Notes: generated by a model from the letters alone, not told the origin. DNA of 64,000 bases from Gammaproteobacteria bacterium (GCA_947480335.1 CANKCB010000004.1:157955-221954), one strand, 5' to 3'; positions 7,706 to 16,415 are shown, counted from the first letter of the stretch. Translations and numbers: made by a program.

Positions 7706-10137
7706 GAGCCTGTCCTCCTCATCTGAAAGGGTAAACTGTTAACGATTCCTGAAACAATAATTGAAAACTTGTAATCGCTGTCCGCTGAATCATGCACAAT
7801 CTTGCGCACAGCCGTCATATCATAATACGCCAAATCTCGACCCATAGCATACGTGAGCAATTTCTGTGTAAACGCACTAACAATTACCGTAGATTTACTC
7901 AGCAACGCTTTCTGCAATTGTGAGGGGCCCTGGAACTTGGAGCCATCTGGCAATACACCTGAGGAATCTACCGGCGAACCCGCATCTTCATCACGCCATT
8001 GGCCAATCGGGTTGAAATTCTCCAGTCCAAATCCAATCGGATCCATACGGTTATGACAGACCTGACAGACAGGGTTAGCACGATGTTTTTCGATCGCCTG
8101 ACGCATGGACAATACCTTGCCATTGTCATCCGATTCTTTCAATGCCGGAATGACGGTCGGTGGCGGCGGTGGTGGGGCGGCCATGATATTTTGTAACACC
8201 CATTTACCACGCAATACGGGTGAAGTACGGTTAGGATAGGAGGTGATCGCCAGTATGGCACCCTGTGCAAGCAAGCCCTGCTTGTTTTCATCCGTAACCG
8301 AAACCTTACGGAAACGATTACCGTATATTCCGGGTATACCATAATGATGCGCTAGTCTCTCGTTCAGGAATTTATAGTCGGCTCTGAACAGATCCAGAAT
8401 GGAACGATCGTCCTGGAAAATACTACCCAGAAACAGCTCGGTTTCTTTCTGGAAATCCTTGCGCAGACTCTCATCAAACTGCGGGAACAGTTCCTGATTT
8501 TTCTCAGTTTGTTTAAGGTTTCGCAACAACAACCATTGTTCAGCAAAATTGTTGACCAGCGTTGTTGAGCGCGGATCAGCCAACATTCTTTTAATCTGCT
8601 TATCCAGCACTTCAGGCTTGCGCAACTTGCCTTGTTCAGCCACTTTCAGCAATTCTTCATCAGGGATACTGCTCCAGAGGAAGAATGACAGACGCGACGC
8701 CAGCTCAATATCACTTAATTGATATACCTCGTTCTTGCCCAACTTGGCGGGCTCACGTTCAATGCGGAAAAGGAATTCTGTGCTGACCAGCAAACCTTCC
8801 AGTGCCATCTCGATACCAGCGTCAAACGAACCACCGTCCTTTTGCCCTTGTTCATACAGGCTCATTAACGGCTCAACTTCAGTTGTTTCCGCCGGTTTAC
8901 GGAATGCAGCCCTGGCCAGGTTCGAAATAATCTTTTCAGCACAAGCCTTCTCATTCCGTTTGCTGGAAGGATTACAGATAAAAATCCTGTCACGACTTGC
9001 GGTCTTAGATGCACTCTTGGCATTGAATGGACCGGTCACCGTTACATTTGCAACAGCGGGATCGACCCAGGCACGCTGGTAATCATTATCCATTCTTGAC
9101 TTAGAGTAGTTCTCATAAGAACGGGGTGGTATTTGTCCTTCCCAGGCATAATTTTCCTCAAGAAAAGCTACCTGGATTGACTTGGCGCCAGCCGTGGCAG
9201 GAAAACGTACTTTCAGTACATCATCTGCTGTACGTTCATACTGAGCTTGTTCAAATGACGGCGGAGTCTTGTCTGCACGACCTGCACCCATTGCCAACGC
9301 GACATTCTTGCCACCAACAGTGATTAATTGCACACGTTTGCCATCTACACGAATATCTAGCTGATGCGGTTTGTCTACACCTACCACGAGTCCAGTGCCA
9401 TCGGTACGCAGCAAGCGAACTTTGATCTCATATTCACCATCCAGCGGGAAGGTATGCTTGACAGCCAAACCACCCCGGGTACCAAAGGGCAAATCCTCAT
9501 TCATACGGTCATTTTGCAGCAGGAAAGCCGAGACCGGGTATTCTGAAATATCCGTACCGATCGTTGGATCCCCAATTGCAAGGCGACCAACTTGCCTTGC
9601 CGCTGCCATATATTTTTCCATCAACACCTGAGAGACAGACAACAAGTCTCCCATATTGTCAAAATCCCCGGAATTATCCGGTGGCAGCATGGAGGCACCA
9701 TCCACATCAACCGCAAGTAAATCACGCACGGCATTTGTATACTCGGTACGATTCAGGCGATGCGCTGAAACAGTTCTGCCCGGGTTAGGACTGGCAAGAT
9801 TCATTGCATCCAATTCATTAGCCAGGTGGCCAGCCAGTCCGGTATAGAATGTCTCATCCGGCCTGGGCATACCTACCGGTGGCATTGAACGGGTCTGCAG
9901 CTTCAGCAATACCTTTTCCCACAATTGTGGCGCTGCTTTCAGATTATTGATATCTGCCTTATCGAGCATCAGATTGGCAGTTTTTAAGGTTTCGTTATGA
10001 CATGTAACGCAATACTGGTTCATGGTTGCGCGATATTTGGCAACAGGACTATCTGCTGCAGCTGACTGCTGAGCCTGTGCATAGCTTATTGCGGTGAAAG
10101 TTAAACACAGTCCAATGAGAAAACGGCGTGATGTCAC
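7702..10137 (-). CDS. DUF1592/DUF1588/DUF1585-type protein with two CxxCH motifs (811 aa)
   Basis: Large exported protein of planctomycete-cytochrome architecture. GTG 10137 is preferred over the in-frame TTG at 10152, since GGAGGGG (10150-10144) lies in the right place only for the GTG and the signal peptide then starts MTSRRFLIGL. Haem motif CVTCH is at residues 43-47 (PSCyt-like), followed by DUF1587 (HRLNRTEYTNAVRDLL), DUF1592/1588 (LASRLSFFLWSSIPDEELL, NFAEQWLLLRNL) and a C-terminal second motif CQVCH at 691-695 inside the DUF1588/DUF1585 block (NRMDPIGFGLENF). Two covalent haem sites imply periplasmic electron transfer, but substrate and partners are unknown. It is the first gene of a DUF1592-DUF1552-ankyrin operon with an FNR-like box upstream. 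Confidence 0.93.
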   Translation of the reverse strand: MTSRRFLIGLCLTFTAISYAQAQQSAAADSPVAKYRATMNQYCVTCHNETLKTANLMLDKADINNLKAAPQLWEKVLLKLQTRSMPPVGMPRPDETFYTGLAGHLANELDAMNLASPNPGRTVSAHRLNRTEYTNAVRDLLAVDVDGASMLPPDNSGDFDNMGDLLSVSQVLMEKYMAAARQVGRLAIGDPTIGTDISEYPVSAFLLQNDRMNEDLPFGTRGGLAVKHTFPLDGEYEIKVRLLRTDGTGLVVGVDKPHQLDIRVDGKRVQLITVGGKNVALAMGAGRADKTPPSFEQAQYERTADDVLKVRFPATAGAKSIQVAFLEENYAWEGQIPPRSYENYSKSRMDNDYQRAWVDPAVANVTVTGPFNAKSASKTASRDRIFICNPSSKRNEKACAEKIISNLARAAFRKPAETTEVEPLMSLYEQGQKDGGSFDAGIEMALEGLLVSTEFLFRIEREPAKLGKNEVYQLSDIELASRLSFFLWSSIPDEELLKVAEQGKLRKPEVLDKQIKRMLADPRSTTLVNNFAEQWLLLRNLKQTEKNQELFPQFDESLRKDFQKETELFLGSIFQDDRSILDLFRADYKFLNERLAHHYGIPGIYGNRFRKVSVTDENKQGLLAQGAILAITSYPNRTSPVLRGKWVLQNIMAAPPPPPPTVIPALKESDDNGKVLSMRQAIEKHRANPVCQVCHNRMDPIGFGLENFNPIGQWRDEDAGSPVDSSGVLPDGSKFQGPSQLQKALLSKSTVIVSAFTQKLLTYAMGRDLAYYDMTAVRKIVHDSADSDYKFSIIVSGIVNSLPFQMRRTGS

Positions 10138-10444
10138 GTAAAACCCCTCCAAAATTATTACTGAACAAACCTGATGCAGTGTACAACATTATTTATGGTT
10201 GTTCACTACGCAGAATACAACTATCCGCCACTGAAAGACTTTAGACAGATATTTAAAAAATATTACTTAAAAACAGGTGTTTAAGTAGTATTACACCGGA
10301 ACATACTATTTGTGACGCTTGCAGAATATCCAACCTTGAGTCAACTTGTTTTGATCTAAATCATATTAATTCAGCTTATTGCAATTGCACAAAACTCCGG
10401 TCATGAAAAATCACCTCAATCAAGGTAAAAATTAGTTACTTGAG
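10138..10444. other. Regulatory gap upstream of the DUF1592 operon
   Basis: About 300 bp without a gene. It contains, for the minus-strand operon, an FNR-like box and a -10 hexamer (listed separately), then a long ~180-nt leader with an 8-bp inverted repeat (TACTTAAA 10264-10271 with TTTAAGTA 10280-10287). A TTGCACAA motif lies at 10385-10392. Confidence 0.6.
10323..10364 (-). promoter_or_regulatory. FNR/Anr-like box with class II promoter
   Basis: TTGATCTAAATCAT at 10351-10364 matches the FNR/Anr consensus TTGAT-N4-ATCAA at 9 of 10 specified positions. On the minus strand, TATTCT (10328-10323) lies exactly 22 nt downstream. That is the spacing of a class II FNR promoter (box centred at -41.5). 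Predicted start of transcription is near 10316. No good -35 is present, as expected for activator dependence. Confidence 0.55.
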
Positions 10445-10966
10445 CTATTTAATTGTAATATCCGCACAGGAAAAATAATCGTTACCATCATCTATATCAC
10501 CCATCGACTGGGTGAGACGAAACGTGCAGCTCTCACACTGCAAACCGGCAGGCAACTGGATATCTGCCCAGTAAAATTTGGGTGAGGCTTCGCTCATGTC
10601 ACCTTCGTCCGTGCCATCCTTCATATTCAACAATACTTGCCAGGATTTTTCATTGTCTGCAGAAAGGTCTATTCTCCAGACTCCGGCATGATCATTGGTC
10701 TCTTTCCAGTGTACACGTATGGTAGAACCAGCTTGATACGTGCGTTTGACAGGGCCTTTAACGCTCGCAGGCTGCTCACCCCGGAATCCGCCACACGGCA
10801 ATATATCCTTCATTCTGACATTATCTTCGCGTGGCAAGGGTGAAATGAACGAAGCGGCGTCCGTGTCATCCGGAGCTGGCGCAATCAGCAGCTGTGCATG
10901 TCCGACGGCAACCATTGGTGCAATCATTAATATAAACACTGAAGTAAGTGCGATATTCCTGCGCAT
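10445..10966 (-). CDS. LPMO-like copper protein, single domain (173 aa)
   Basis: Small secreted protein resembling the polysaccharide-monooxygenase-like family typified by Sorangium SCE4755 (family recognised from motifs, not searched). The signal peptide should be cleaved after VAVG, exposing His23 as the mature N-terminus, the hallmark of the copper histidine brace. Further family blocks: SPLPR and PCGG (residues 58-60), and NDHAGVWRIDLS with His93 as the likely second brace ligand. Cys residues at 58 and in ECESC-like and YFSC contexts could form disulfides. ATG 10966 is preceded by GAGGAG. There is no carbohydrate-binding module. Whether it oxidises a polysaccharide or only carries copper cannot be told from sequence. 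It is transcribed alone, in the same direction as the DUF1592 operon. Confidence 0.75.
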   Translation of the reverse strand: MRRNIALTSVFILMIAPMVAVGHAQLLIAPAPDDTDAASFISPLPREDNVRMKDILPCGGFRGEQPASVKGPVKRTYQAGSTIRVHWKETNDHAGVWRIDLSADNEKSWQVLLNMKDGTDEGDMSEASPKFYWADIQLPAGLQCESCTFRLTQSMGDIDDGNDYFSCADITIK

Positions 10967-11000
10967 GTAAAGGGCTCCTCATATTTCCAACTCGCTGAAA

Positions 11001-11044
11001 CAAAACGGCCGCCTGCAATGAGTAGGTATCATTACAGCCGGCCG
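11001..11044 (-). terminator. Terminator after the metallo-beta-lactamase-fold gene
   Basis: Imperfect 16-bp stem (11006-11021 with 11029-11044; one mismatch and one G:U pair), 7-nt loop, followed on the minus strand by TTTTGTTT. It separates this gene from the LPMO-like gene. Confidence 0.82.
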
Positions 11045-11077
11045 CCAATCTTCTTTATTATGCCCTGAATTTAAGGC

Positions 11078-12034
11078 TTATTTCTGCGCTGCTTTTTCTT
11101 CCTCAAGCTGCTTTCTGTAACGTGATTCATAAAAATCAATGTAATGCTTGCAACCTTCCGGGTCGATGAACGGATTGATTGCGCTACCTTGCTTCTTTAA
11201 CTCGATTTTTTTATCCAGCTCAATTGAAGATGCGCGGGCGTAGAGATAAAAATCACACTGTAAAGTCTTCAGGTGGGCAAATGACGCTTCAAAGTCATCC
11301 GAAATTTCCGGATACAGTTCATTCTTCAGCAGGGGTCCACGTTCCACACCCGAGGCCGATAAACCGCCCATAAATACCGCATTATATTCCTTGCCACCGT
11401 CCATCACTTTCATTGTCCAGGTTGTGGCACCAGGAGTATGTCCTGAGGTGATGTGCGCAACCATGGTAACGTCACCCAGTTTCAGTTCTTCCAGGTTTCC
11501 AATCGTGCCATCGACTTTAACGGCCTCAAAGTAATCTGCGCCGGCATCACCTTCAAGCATGTTACGAAAATCACTCTTGCCGCCACTGGCAATAATGGCT
11601 GCTGTGCCAGCCGTGGTAATGACCTTTGCATTTGGTGCTGCTTTTTTAAACTGCGCCAGACCGCCAATATGCTCTTCATGCGGATGGGAGTTGATTATGT
11701 ATTTAATGTCTTCCAGCTTGAACCCGGCTTTTTTAATACTTTCCATCACCCACGGGGCATGTTCAGTTGATGTAGTATCCATCAAAATCAGGCCATCAGA
11801 AGTTGTAATCAGATAGGAACCTACCTCGGAATGTCCAACCCACCAGATATTGTTGGCAATCTGAACTGGTTCTCTCTGTGTCTGCGCATCGTTATTGGCA
11901 CGGTTTGACGAATCCAGCCGTTCCGGAGTCAGCTGGGCTGACAGGTTAGTGCTCAGTAATAGTGACAGCGTAACTATAATCCACATCAGACCAGATGTTT
12001 TGCTGCCAGTTGTATTCTTTGTTAAACCGTACAT
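11078..12034 (-). CDS. Metallo-beta-lactamase-fold protein, B3-like, with altered metal ligands (318 aa)
   Basis: Exported protein of the metallo-hydrolase fold, closest in layout to subclass B3 beta-lactamases (QIANNIWWVGHSEVGSYLI start, SGHTPGATTW block). The signal peptide ends near residue 33 (NLSAQ). ATG 12034 has AGGAGGG upstream. The key motif reads HPHEEH at residues 117-122, where B3 enzymes have HxHxDH, so the usual Asp is Glu121. His199 (SGHTPG) is present. The third site-2 ligand, normally in a C-terminal GAHG-like loop, is not seen: the corresponding stretch is CDFYLYARASS. The enzyme may be mono-zinc, use another metal, or have a different substrate; lactamase activity should not be assumed. 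A monocistronic gene with its own terminator. Confidence 0.85.
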   Translation of the reverse strand: MYGLTKNTTGSKTSGLMWIIVTLSLLLSTNLSAQLTPERLDSSNRANNDAQTQREPVQIANNIWWVGHSEVGSYLITTSDGLILMDTTSTEHAPWVMESIKKAGFKLEDIKYIINSHPHEEHIGGLAQFKKAAPNAKVITTAGTAAIIASGGKSDFRNMLEGDAGADYFEAVKVDGTIGNLEELKLGDVTMVAHITSGHTPGATTWTMKVMDGGKEYNAVFMGGLSASGVERGPLLKNELYPEISDDFEASFAHLKTLQCDFYLYARASSIELDKKIELKKQGSAINPFIDPEGCKHYIDFYESRYRKQLEEEKAAQK

Positions 12035-12552
12035 ATAAACCCTCCTCGTTAGAAATAATTCTGAACATTCCCCACGGCATGCATAAACCCTGAAATTATA
12101 ACAATCTATGGGAAATTCATTCGTCGAGCCCGGCTACAGTCTGGACAAGTTCAAAACTTTATTCTGTCTGAACTCATCCACGCCAGCGGCTTTTTTGGTG
12201 TGCAAATACTACGACCTCGTCCAAACCCTGCGCAACCATTATTTACATGTATGCAGGGTCAAAAACCTGTCAGGATTCAGATAGTTTCGGACAAACGGCT
12301 GGCCTATACAAAAGCTGACTGTTAGCCAGCTTTCCTGACGCTTTAATACTGTTTAAACGCTTATTATTACAGTAGAATATCGCACGACAGGTGAGTATTT
12401 AAACCTGATTGCCTGAAAAAATAGCTTTATCCGGAATGAACTGTTGTAAACCCTGACTGCCTAATGGTTTACTGCATACCGGTCTGGCTAGCTTTATGGC
12501 TACCTGTTATAGCACAAGATAATTATTGAACTACTAATACTGAGGAAATTTG
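12035..12552. other. Divergent intergenic region (518 bp)
   Basis: Separates the minus-strand hydrolase gene from the plus-strand cytochrome gene. I see no gene. It contains GTGTGCAAAT (near 12198-12207), related to the recurring TTGTGCAA motif; a 7-bp inverted repeat ACCCTGC/GCAGGGT (12225-12231, 12253-12259); and a short hairpin AAAGCTG/CAGCTTT (12311-12317, 12327-12333). No convincing sigma70 promoter was found. Confidence 0.5.
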
Positions 12553-12873
12553 ATGAAAACCATACACGTTCTGTTAATGTCAGGACTATTTGCTGTTTCT
12601 GCAGTCACATCTGTGCATGCTGCAGGCGATATTGCAAAAGGTGAATCCACCTTTACGGCCAAAGGTTGTATCGGATGTCATGGTCCGGCCGGTGACAGTC
12701 AGGCTCCAGAAATGTTTCCGAAGCTGAAAGGTCGTGATGAAGCCTATATTTTGACCCAATTAACAGATTTCAAAAGCGGCAAACGGGTAGGTACGACCAT
12801 GAACCCGATGGCCAGCACCCTGACAGAAGAAGATATTAACAATATCGCAGCTTATATCTCTTCAAACAAATAA
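12553..12873 (+). CDS. Small class I cytochrome c (106 aa)
   Basis: Periplasmic mono-haem electron carrier. ATG 12553 follows GAGGAAA; a signal peptide ends VHAA near residue 23. The haem attachment motif is CIGCH with GPAG after it. The C-terminal block RVGTTMNPMASTLTEEDINNIAAYISS carries the likely axial Met and the last helix of the fold (small soluble c4/c5-like type). It has a strong terminator of its own. It lies just upstream of another CxxCH protein on the same strand and could be its electron partner (inference). Confidence 0.93.
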   Translation: MKTIHVLLMSGLFAVSAVTSVHAAGDIAKGESTFTAKGCIGCHGPAGDSQAPEMFPKLKGRDEAYILTQLTDFKSGKRVGTTMNPMASTLTEEDINNIAAYISSNK

Positions 12874-12924
12874 GTAAAAAGTTAAACGGAGCCGGAAGTA
12901 TTTTCGTTTCCGTGTAGTCTGATG

Positions 12925-12962
12925 ACCGGCCTGCTACAATAAGTAGCAGGCCGGTTTTTTTT
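12925..12962 (+). terminator. Terminator of the cytochrome c gene
   Basis: Perfect 13-bp stem (12925-12937 with 12943-12955), loop AATAA, followed by eight T residues. Confidence 0.95.
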
Positions 12963-13006
12963 CCCCAGCTATTATCTAATCAAATGCGAACAAACAAGTT
13001 CATACC

Positions 13007-14359
13007 ATGAAACCAGCAAGTTATCCCCTAAGCCAGCTGCTGAAATACCTGACCATTGTACTTCTTCAGATCGCTTCTGTAGTACAGGCACAGAATTCAA
13101 ACGACTATGGGCAAACACGCCAGGAACCCAGGGAAAATGAAATCGAATATGGCGTAATTCACTATGCCAGCACTCCCCGCACGGATTCCATTGCAACGGT
13201 TATAGCAAACCAACAGGCCAAACTGGGTTTCAGTACGAACAGAGGTTATCTGGAATCCTTGTTAGCGGCGCTGAATATCAGTCCTGCTTCACAGATCCTG
13301 GTTTTTTCACGTACCAGCCTGAATGTCACCCACATCACCACGGATACACCGCGGTCCATTTATTTTAACGACAATACCTATGTGGCCTGGACATCCGGAT
13401 CAGATGTGATGGAAATTGCTTCCATGGATCCGAAACTTGGTCCGGTGTTTTATATGTTGAACCAGAATAAAGATACTGGCGCACAATTTGAACAACAGAC
13501 CAGTCAATGTTTACGCTGTCACGACTCCTATTCACTGACAGGTGGGGGTGTGCCACGATTTATCCTCGGCTCCGGCTATGTCGCTGCCAATGGCTATCTG
13601 GTTTCCCATGAAGGCTGGATCTTGACTGATCCTGCAACCCCGCTGAAATTTCGTTGGGGTGGTTGGTATGTGACCGGCAAACATGGCAAACAAGTTCACC
13701 TCGGAAATATCATCGTGAACGATCCCGCTGATCTGAACCAGCTTGAGAATTTACGTAAAGGTAATCTTGATAACCTGGATGGTATGATCAAGCCTGGAGC
13801 TTATCTGACGAGTCACAGCGATATTATCGCCCTGATGGTGATTGAGCATCAGGTCTTTGTTCAGAACCTGATCACCCGGGTTGGTTATGACATACGCACG
13901 GCACTGAGTAACAATCCCGAGCTATTAATTGAAACAACAGACAATCGTGTTATACCGCCTGAGCCCGTAAACAAGTTGATTCGCGATATTAGCGAGCCTC
14001 TGGTCAGAGCAATGTTGATGACAGATGACGTTCCATTAGAGGATACCATTACCGGTAGTTCCGGTTATGCGGAGTGGTTTGTTAAACAGGGACCAACCGA
14101 TCAACAAGGTAGATCATTACGTGAACTTGATCTGCAAACCAGATTGTTCCGCTATCCACTCAGTTATCTGGTTTACTCTGCTGCATTTGATAATCTGCCC
14201 TGGCTGGCCAGACAATATATTTACCAACGTTTTGTCGAGGTATTGACAGGCAAGGATACCAGCGAGGATTTCAGCAAGCTGACTGCAAATGACAGAAGCG
14301 CAATACTGGCAATACTGAACGATACCAAACCGGAATTCGCCTCCGTTACTGCAAAATAA
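13007..14359 (+). CDS. Exported CxxCH protein of unknown function (450 aa)
   Basis: I do not recognise a named family. An N-terminal hydrophobic segment (residues 11-28, ending VVQAQ) is a probable Sec signal. One haem-binding motif CLRCH lies at residues 168-172, followed by DSYSLTGGGVPRF, so the protein probably carries one covalent haem. The region after it is rich in Gly/Trp (FRWGGWYVTGKHGKQVHLGN) and then turns helical (NLITRVGYDIRTAL, RLFRYPLSYLVYSAAFDNLPWLARQYIYQRF). This layout resembles uncharacterised large cytochrome-like proteins of environmental bacteria. There is no clear Shine-Dalgarno before ATG 13007. The small cytochrome c gene is upstream, separated by a terminator. The gene converges on the VWA operon with only 36 bp between. 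Confidence 0.75.
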   Translation: MKPASYPLSQLLKYLTIVLLQIASVVQAQNSNDYGQTRQEPRENEIEYGVIHYASTPRTDSIATVIANQQAKLGFSTNRGYLESLLAALNISPASQILVFSRTSLNVTHITTDTPRSIYFNDNTYVAWTSGSDVMEIASMDPKLGPVFYMLNQNKDTGAQFEQQTSQCLRCHDSYSLTGGGVPRFILGSGYVAANGYLVSHEGWILTDPATPLKFRWGGWYVTGKHGKQVHLGNIIVNDPADLNQLENLRKGNLDNLDGMIKPGAYLTSHSDIIALMVIEHQVFVQNLITRVGYDIRTALSNNPELLIETTDNRVIPPEPVNKLIRDISEPLVRAMLMTDDVPLEDTITGSSGYAEWFVKQGPTDQQGRSLRELDLQTRLFRYPLSYLVYSAAFDNLPWLARQYIYQRFVEVLTGKDTSEDFSKLTANDRSAILAILNDTKPEFASVTAK

Positions 14360-14395
14360 TTATTTCTGAGGTTAATTACAGTACTGCCAGGTTGT

Positions 14396-15367
14396 TTATA
14401 AAAGAAACAATCCAAACAAGGCAATCACTGCAGGAATAAGCAACAACCAACTGATAGTAATATGTTGCTCTGCGCCGAATTGCATTCCTTCCGGAATATC
14501 CACGAGCGTTGCTTCCCTGAGATAATTTATTAAGTCGCCGGTCTGACTTTCGTTGAAATACTGCCCCTGACTCCCGGTTGCCACCACTTGTAAAATATCG
14601 CTACGCAAGGGTATACGAACAGTCTTGTCATCCATGACTGACAACGTGTCCTGACACACATCATCCTGATTCGTTACCGGTACTGGCGTCTCTATCGCAT
14701 TACCAATACCAACAACCTGTATGGTTATTCCGGCCGCCGTCAAATCTCTCAAAGGTTGCTCCAGATGTTGACGCCAGTCTTCATCCTCGAGATTACCATC
14801 ACTGAGCAAAATGACATGATTAACATTCCTGTACAATTCCGGCAGGGTCTGTTTTTTAATTGCGATCACCCTGAGTGCATTTAGCATATCGGTATTGGTA
14901 GCCCGATAGGTCATGCCCACAAACAGTCCGTTATTCATCACAGACCGAAGATAGGAACGACTGAATGTCAGCTGGGTTATCGGAAAGGTGAGACGATCAA
15001 ATGCAACAATCCCGAATCTGGCCTCGGGAATTCCCTCCATTATGTCCTGCATCACATGCTTGGCCCGATCCAGAAAGGTCGGTTCTGCACAGGAGTTGCG
15101 CGCCTGCATACTGCGTGAGGTATCAACCAGAAACAGATAGTCAGCCGTCTGTTGTGGCTCCCGATAGGGTCCGGCACCTGCAAGAATCAAAGACACGACA
15201 AACAAGCCTGCGCAGAGGTAACGCAGACGAAAATACATTAAGGTGGGTGGGGTACTCCTGAACTGATAAACCACCGAACGTGTAAATAATTCGCTACGCC
15301 TGAACGCCCAGAGTAATGGCAGTATCACAACCAGCAGCAACAGCACCCACGGGTAATCAAAGCCCAT
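14396..15367 (-). CDS. VWA-domain membrane protein, BatA/BatB-like (323 aa)
   Basis: Last gene of the first MoxR operon. Two N-terminal membrane segments (about residues 7-24 and 50-67), a periplasmic or cytosolic von Willebrand A domain, and a C-terminal membrane segment (WLLLIPAVIALFGLFLL). The metal-ion-dependent adhesion site is intact: DTSRS near residue 81, a Thr in RATNTDM, and Asp in LLSDGN. Such proteins act with MoxR AAA+ chaperones in assembling or protecting envelope or metal-containing complexes (family knowledge). The start overlaps the preceding VWA gene by 11 bp, with GAGG upstream. Confidence 0.88.
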   Translation of the reverse strand: MGFDYPWVLLLLVVILPLLWAFRRSELFTRSVVYQFRSTPPTLMYFRLRYLCAGLFVVSLILAGAGPYREPQQTADYLFLVDTSRSMQARNSCAEPTFLDRAKHVMQDIMEGIPEARFGIVAFDRLTFPITQLTFSRSYLRSVMNNGLFVGMTYRATNTDMLNALRVIAIKKQTLPELYRNVNHVILLSDGNLEDEDWRQHLEQPLRDLTAAGITIQVVGIGNAIETPVPVTNQDDVCQDTLSVMDDKTVRIPLRSDILQVVATGSQGQYFNESQTGDLINYLREATLVDIPEGMQFGAEQHITISWLLLIPAVIALFGLFLL

Positions 15368-16415
15368 GACCAGCCTCTTGCCTGATGCTGATTGTTTGAT
15401 GGAAAATCATTTCATTCAGTGTGAGCAAAACTACAGCTAACAGCGCCAGCACTACTGAAAATACTCCACGTAAATCGGTTTCAAACAATCTGGTCTCATT
15501 ATCAAATACCGGAGAAGCCTCAATTTCACTGACCAGACGGTAAGCCTGTTCCATTTCCTGTTCTGAACCGGCCTTGAATATCCTGAATCCCGGATCGCCA
15601 GCAAACTCCTGGGTTATCTTGCGCAGTATTTCATCAGGTATCGCCACGCCCAGTGTGTACAAACGGATTCCCGCCTTGCGCAAACTACGAACACCTCTAC
15701 CCAGATTTTCAAGATCATCTTCCGCATCAGAAATCAGGATAATCGCACCATCCTGTTCCGGAAATGCATCGCGTGCCATTAACAAGGCCTTGTCTATATT
15801 GGTAAGCGAAGAAAAGGCTTCCAGCTGGGTACCTGCCCCCCGGCGTATACTTTCGAGTACTTCTGCAAACTTGTTGTCGGTCTCGGTAGTTGGCCAACGC
15901 GCAAAAAAAGGTTCAGTACTGAAAAGGATTAGTCCAAAACGCTCATCCTTGAACCTGTCCATAAAATCAAATAACGCACTACGTGCCATTTCATAACGGG
16001 TAATTCCACCGGCCCCTTCTTTCAAATCATCTCCCCCAAATCCCTTGGTATTGGCCGGCAGATTCATTGACGGAGACATATCAAAGGCAACAACAAAATT
16101 CTTGTGATACACACGTGTATTTTCGGAAAACAAGGGTTCAGAGGAGCGATACACCGGACCGGCCAGGGTTATACCCAGACCTGTAACCAGAAGGATTCGG
16201 CTGCCTATGAGAAAATATTTTCTGGATCGGGTATCAACACGATTAATGGAGTGTAGATACTCCAGACCGGTTATATCCAGCGCACCCTGCTTGCGGTTCA
16301 CATAAAATTTCCAGATCAGCAAAAGCAGTAATGGAATTACCAATACCAGTAACCCGGGTGTGGAAAAACTGACGGATTCTGCAATCGTGGTTTGCACTGT
16401 TCCGCTACCCGTCAA
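15357..16415 (-). CDS. VWA-domain membrane protein, BatA-like (352 aa)
   Basis: Membrane-anchored VWA protein: hydrophobic segments near residues 20-40 and 65-85, VWA domain with MIDAS residues in AFDMSPSM and ILISDAEDD, and a C-terminal membrane helix. GTQLEAF probably supplies the middle MIDAS threonine. The start overlaps the BatD-like gene by 4 bp and the end overlaps the next VWA gene by 11 bp, so the two VWA proteins are translated together and probably work as a pair. Confidence 0.88.
   Translation of the reverse strand: MTGSGTVQTTIAESVSFSTPGLLVLVIPLLLLLIWKFYVNRKQGALDITGLEYLHSINRVDTRSRKYFLIGSRILLVTGLGITLAGPVYRSSEPLFSENTRVYHKNFVVAFDMSPSMNLPANTKGFGGDDLKEGAGGITRYEMARSALFDFMDRFKDERFGLILFSTEPFFARWPTTETDNKFAEVLESIRRGAGTQLEAFSSLTNIDKALLMARDAFPEQDGAIILISDAEDDLENLGRGVRSLRKAGIRLYTLGVAIPDEILRKITQEFAGDPGFRIFKAGSEQEMEQAYRLVSEIEASPVFDNETRLFETDLRGVFSVVLALLAVVLLTLNEMIFHQTISIRQEAGHGL

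Noticed and set aside
10381..10400. TTGCA-type sites as the -12 part of sigma54 promoters
   Set aside because: No GG element lies about 10 bp upstream at this or the other TTGCA sites checked.
11078..12034. Calling the MBL-fold protein a subclass B3 beta-lactamase
   Set aside because: Two metal ligand positions deviate from the class, so resistance function is not supported.
12225..12259. 7-bp inverted repeat as a terminator or small RNA
   Set aside because: Short stem, 21-nt loop, no T run, and no promoter visible; left as a minor repeat.
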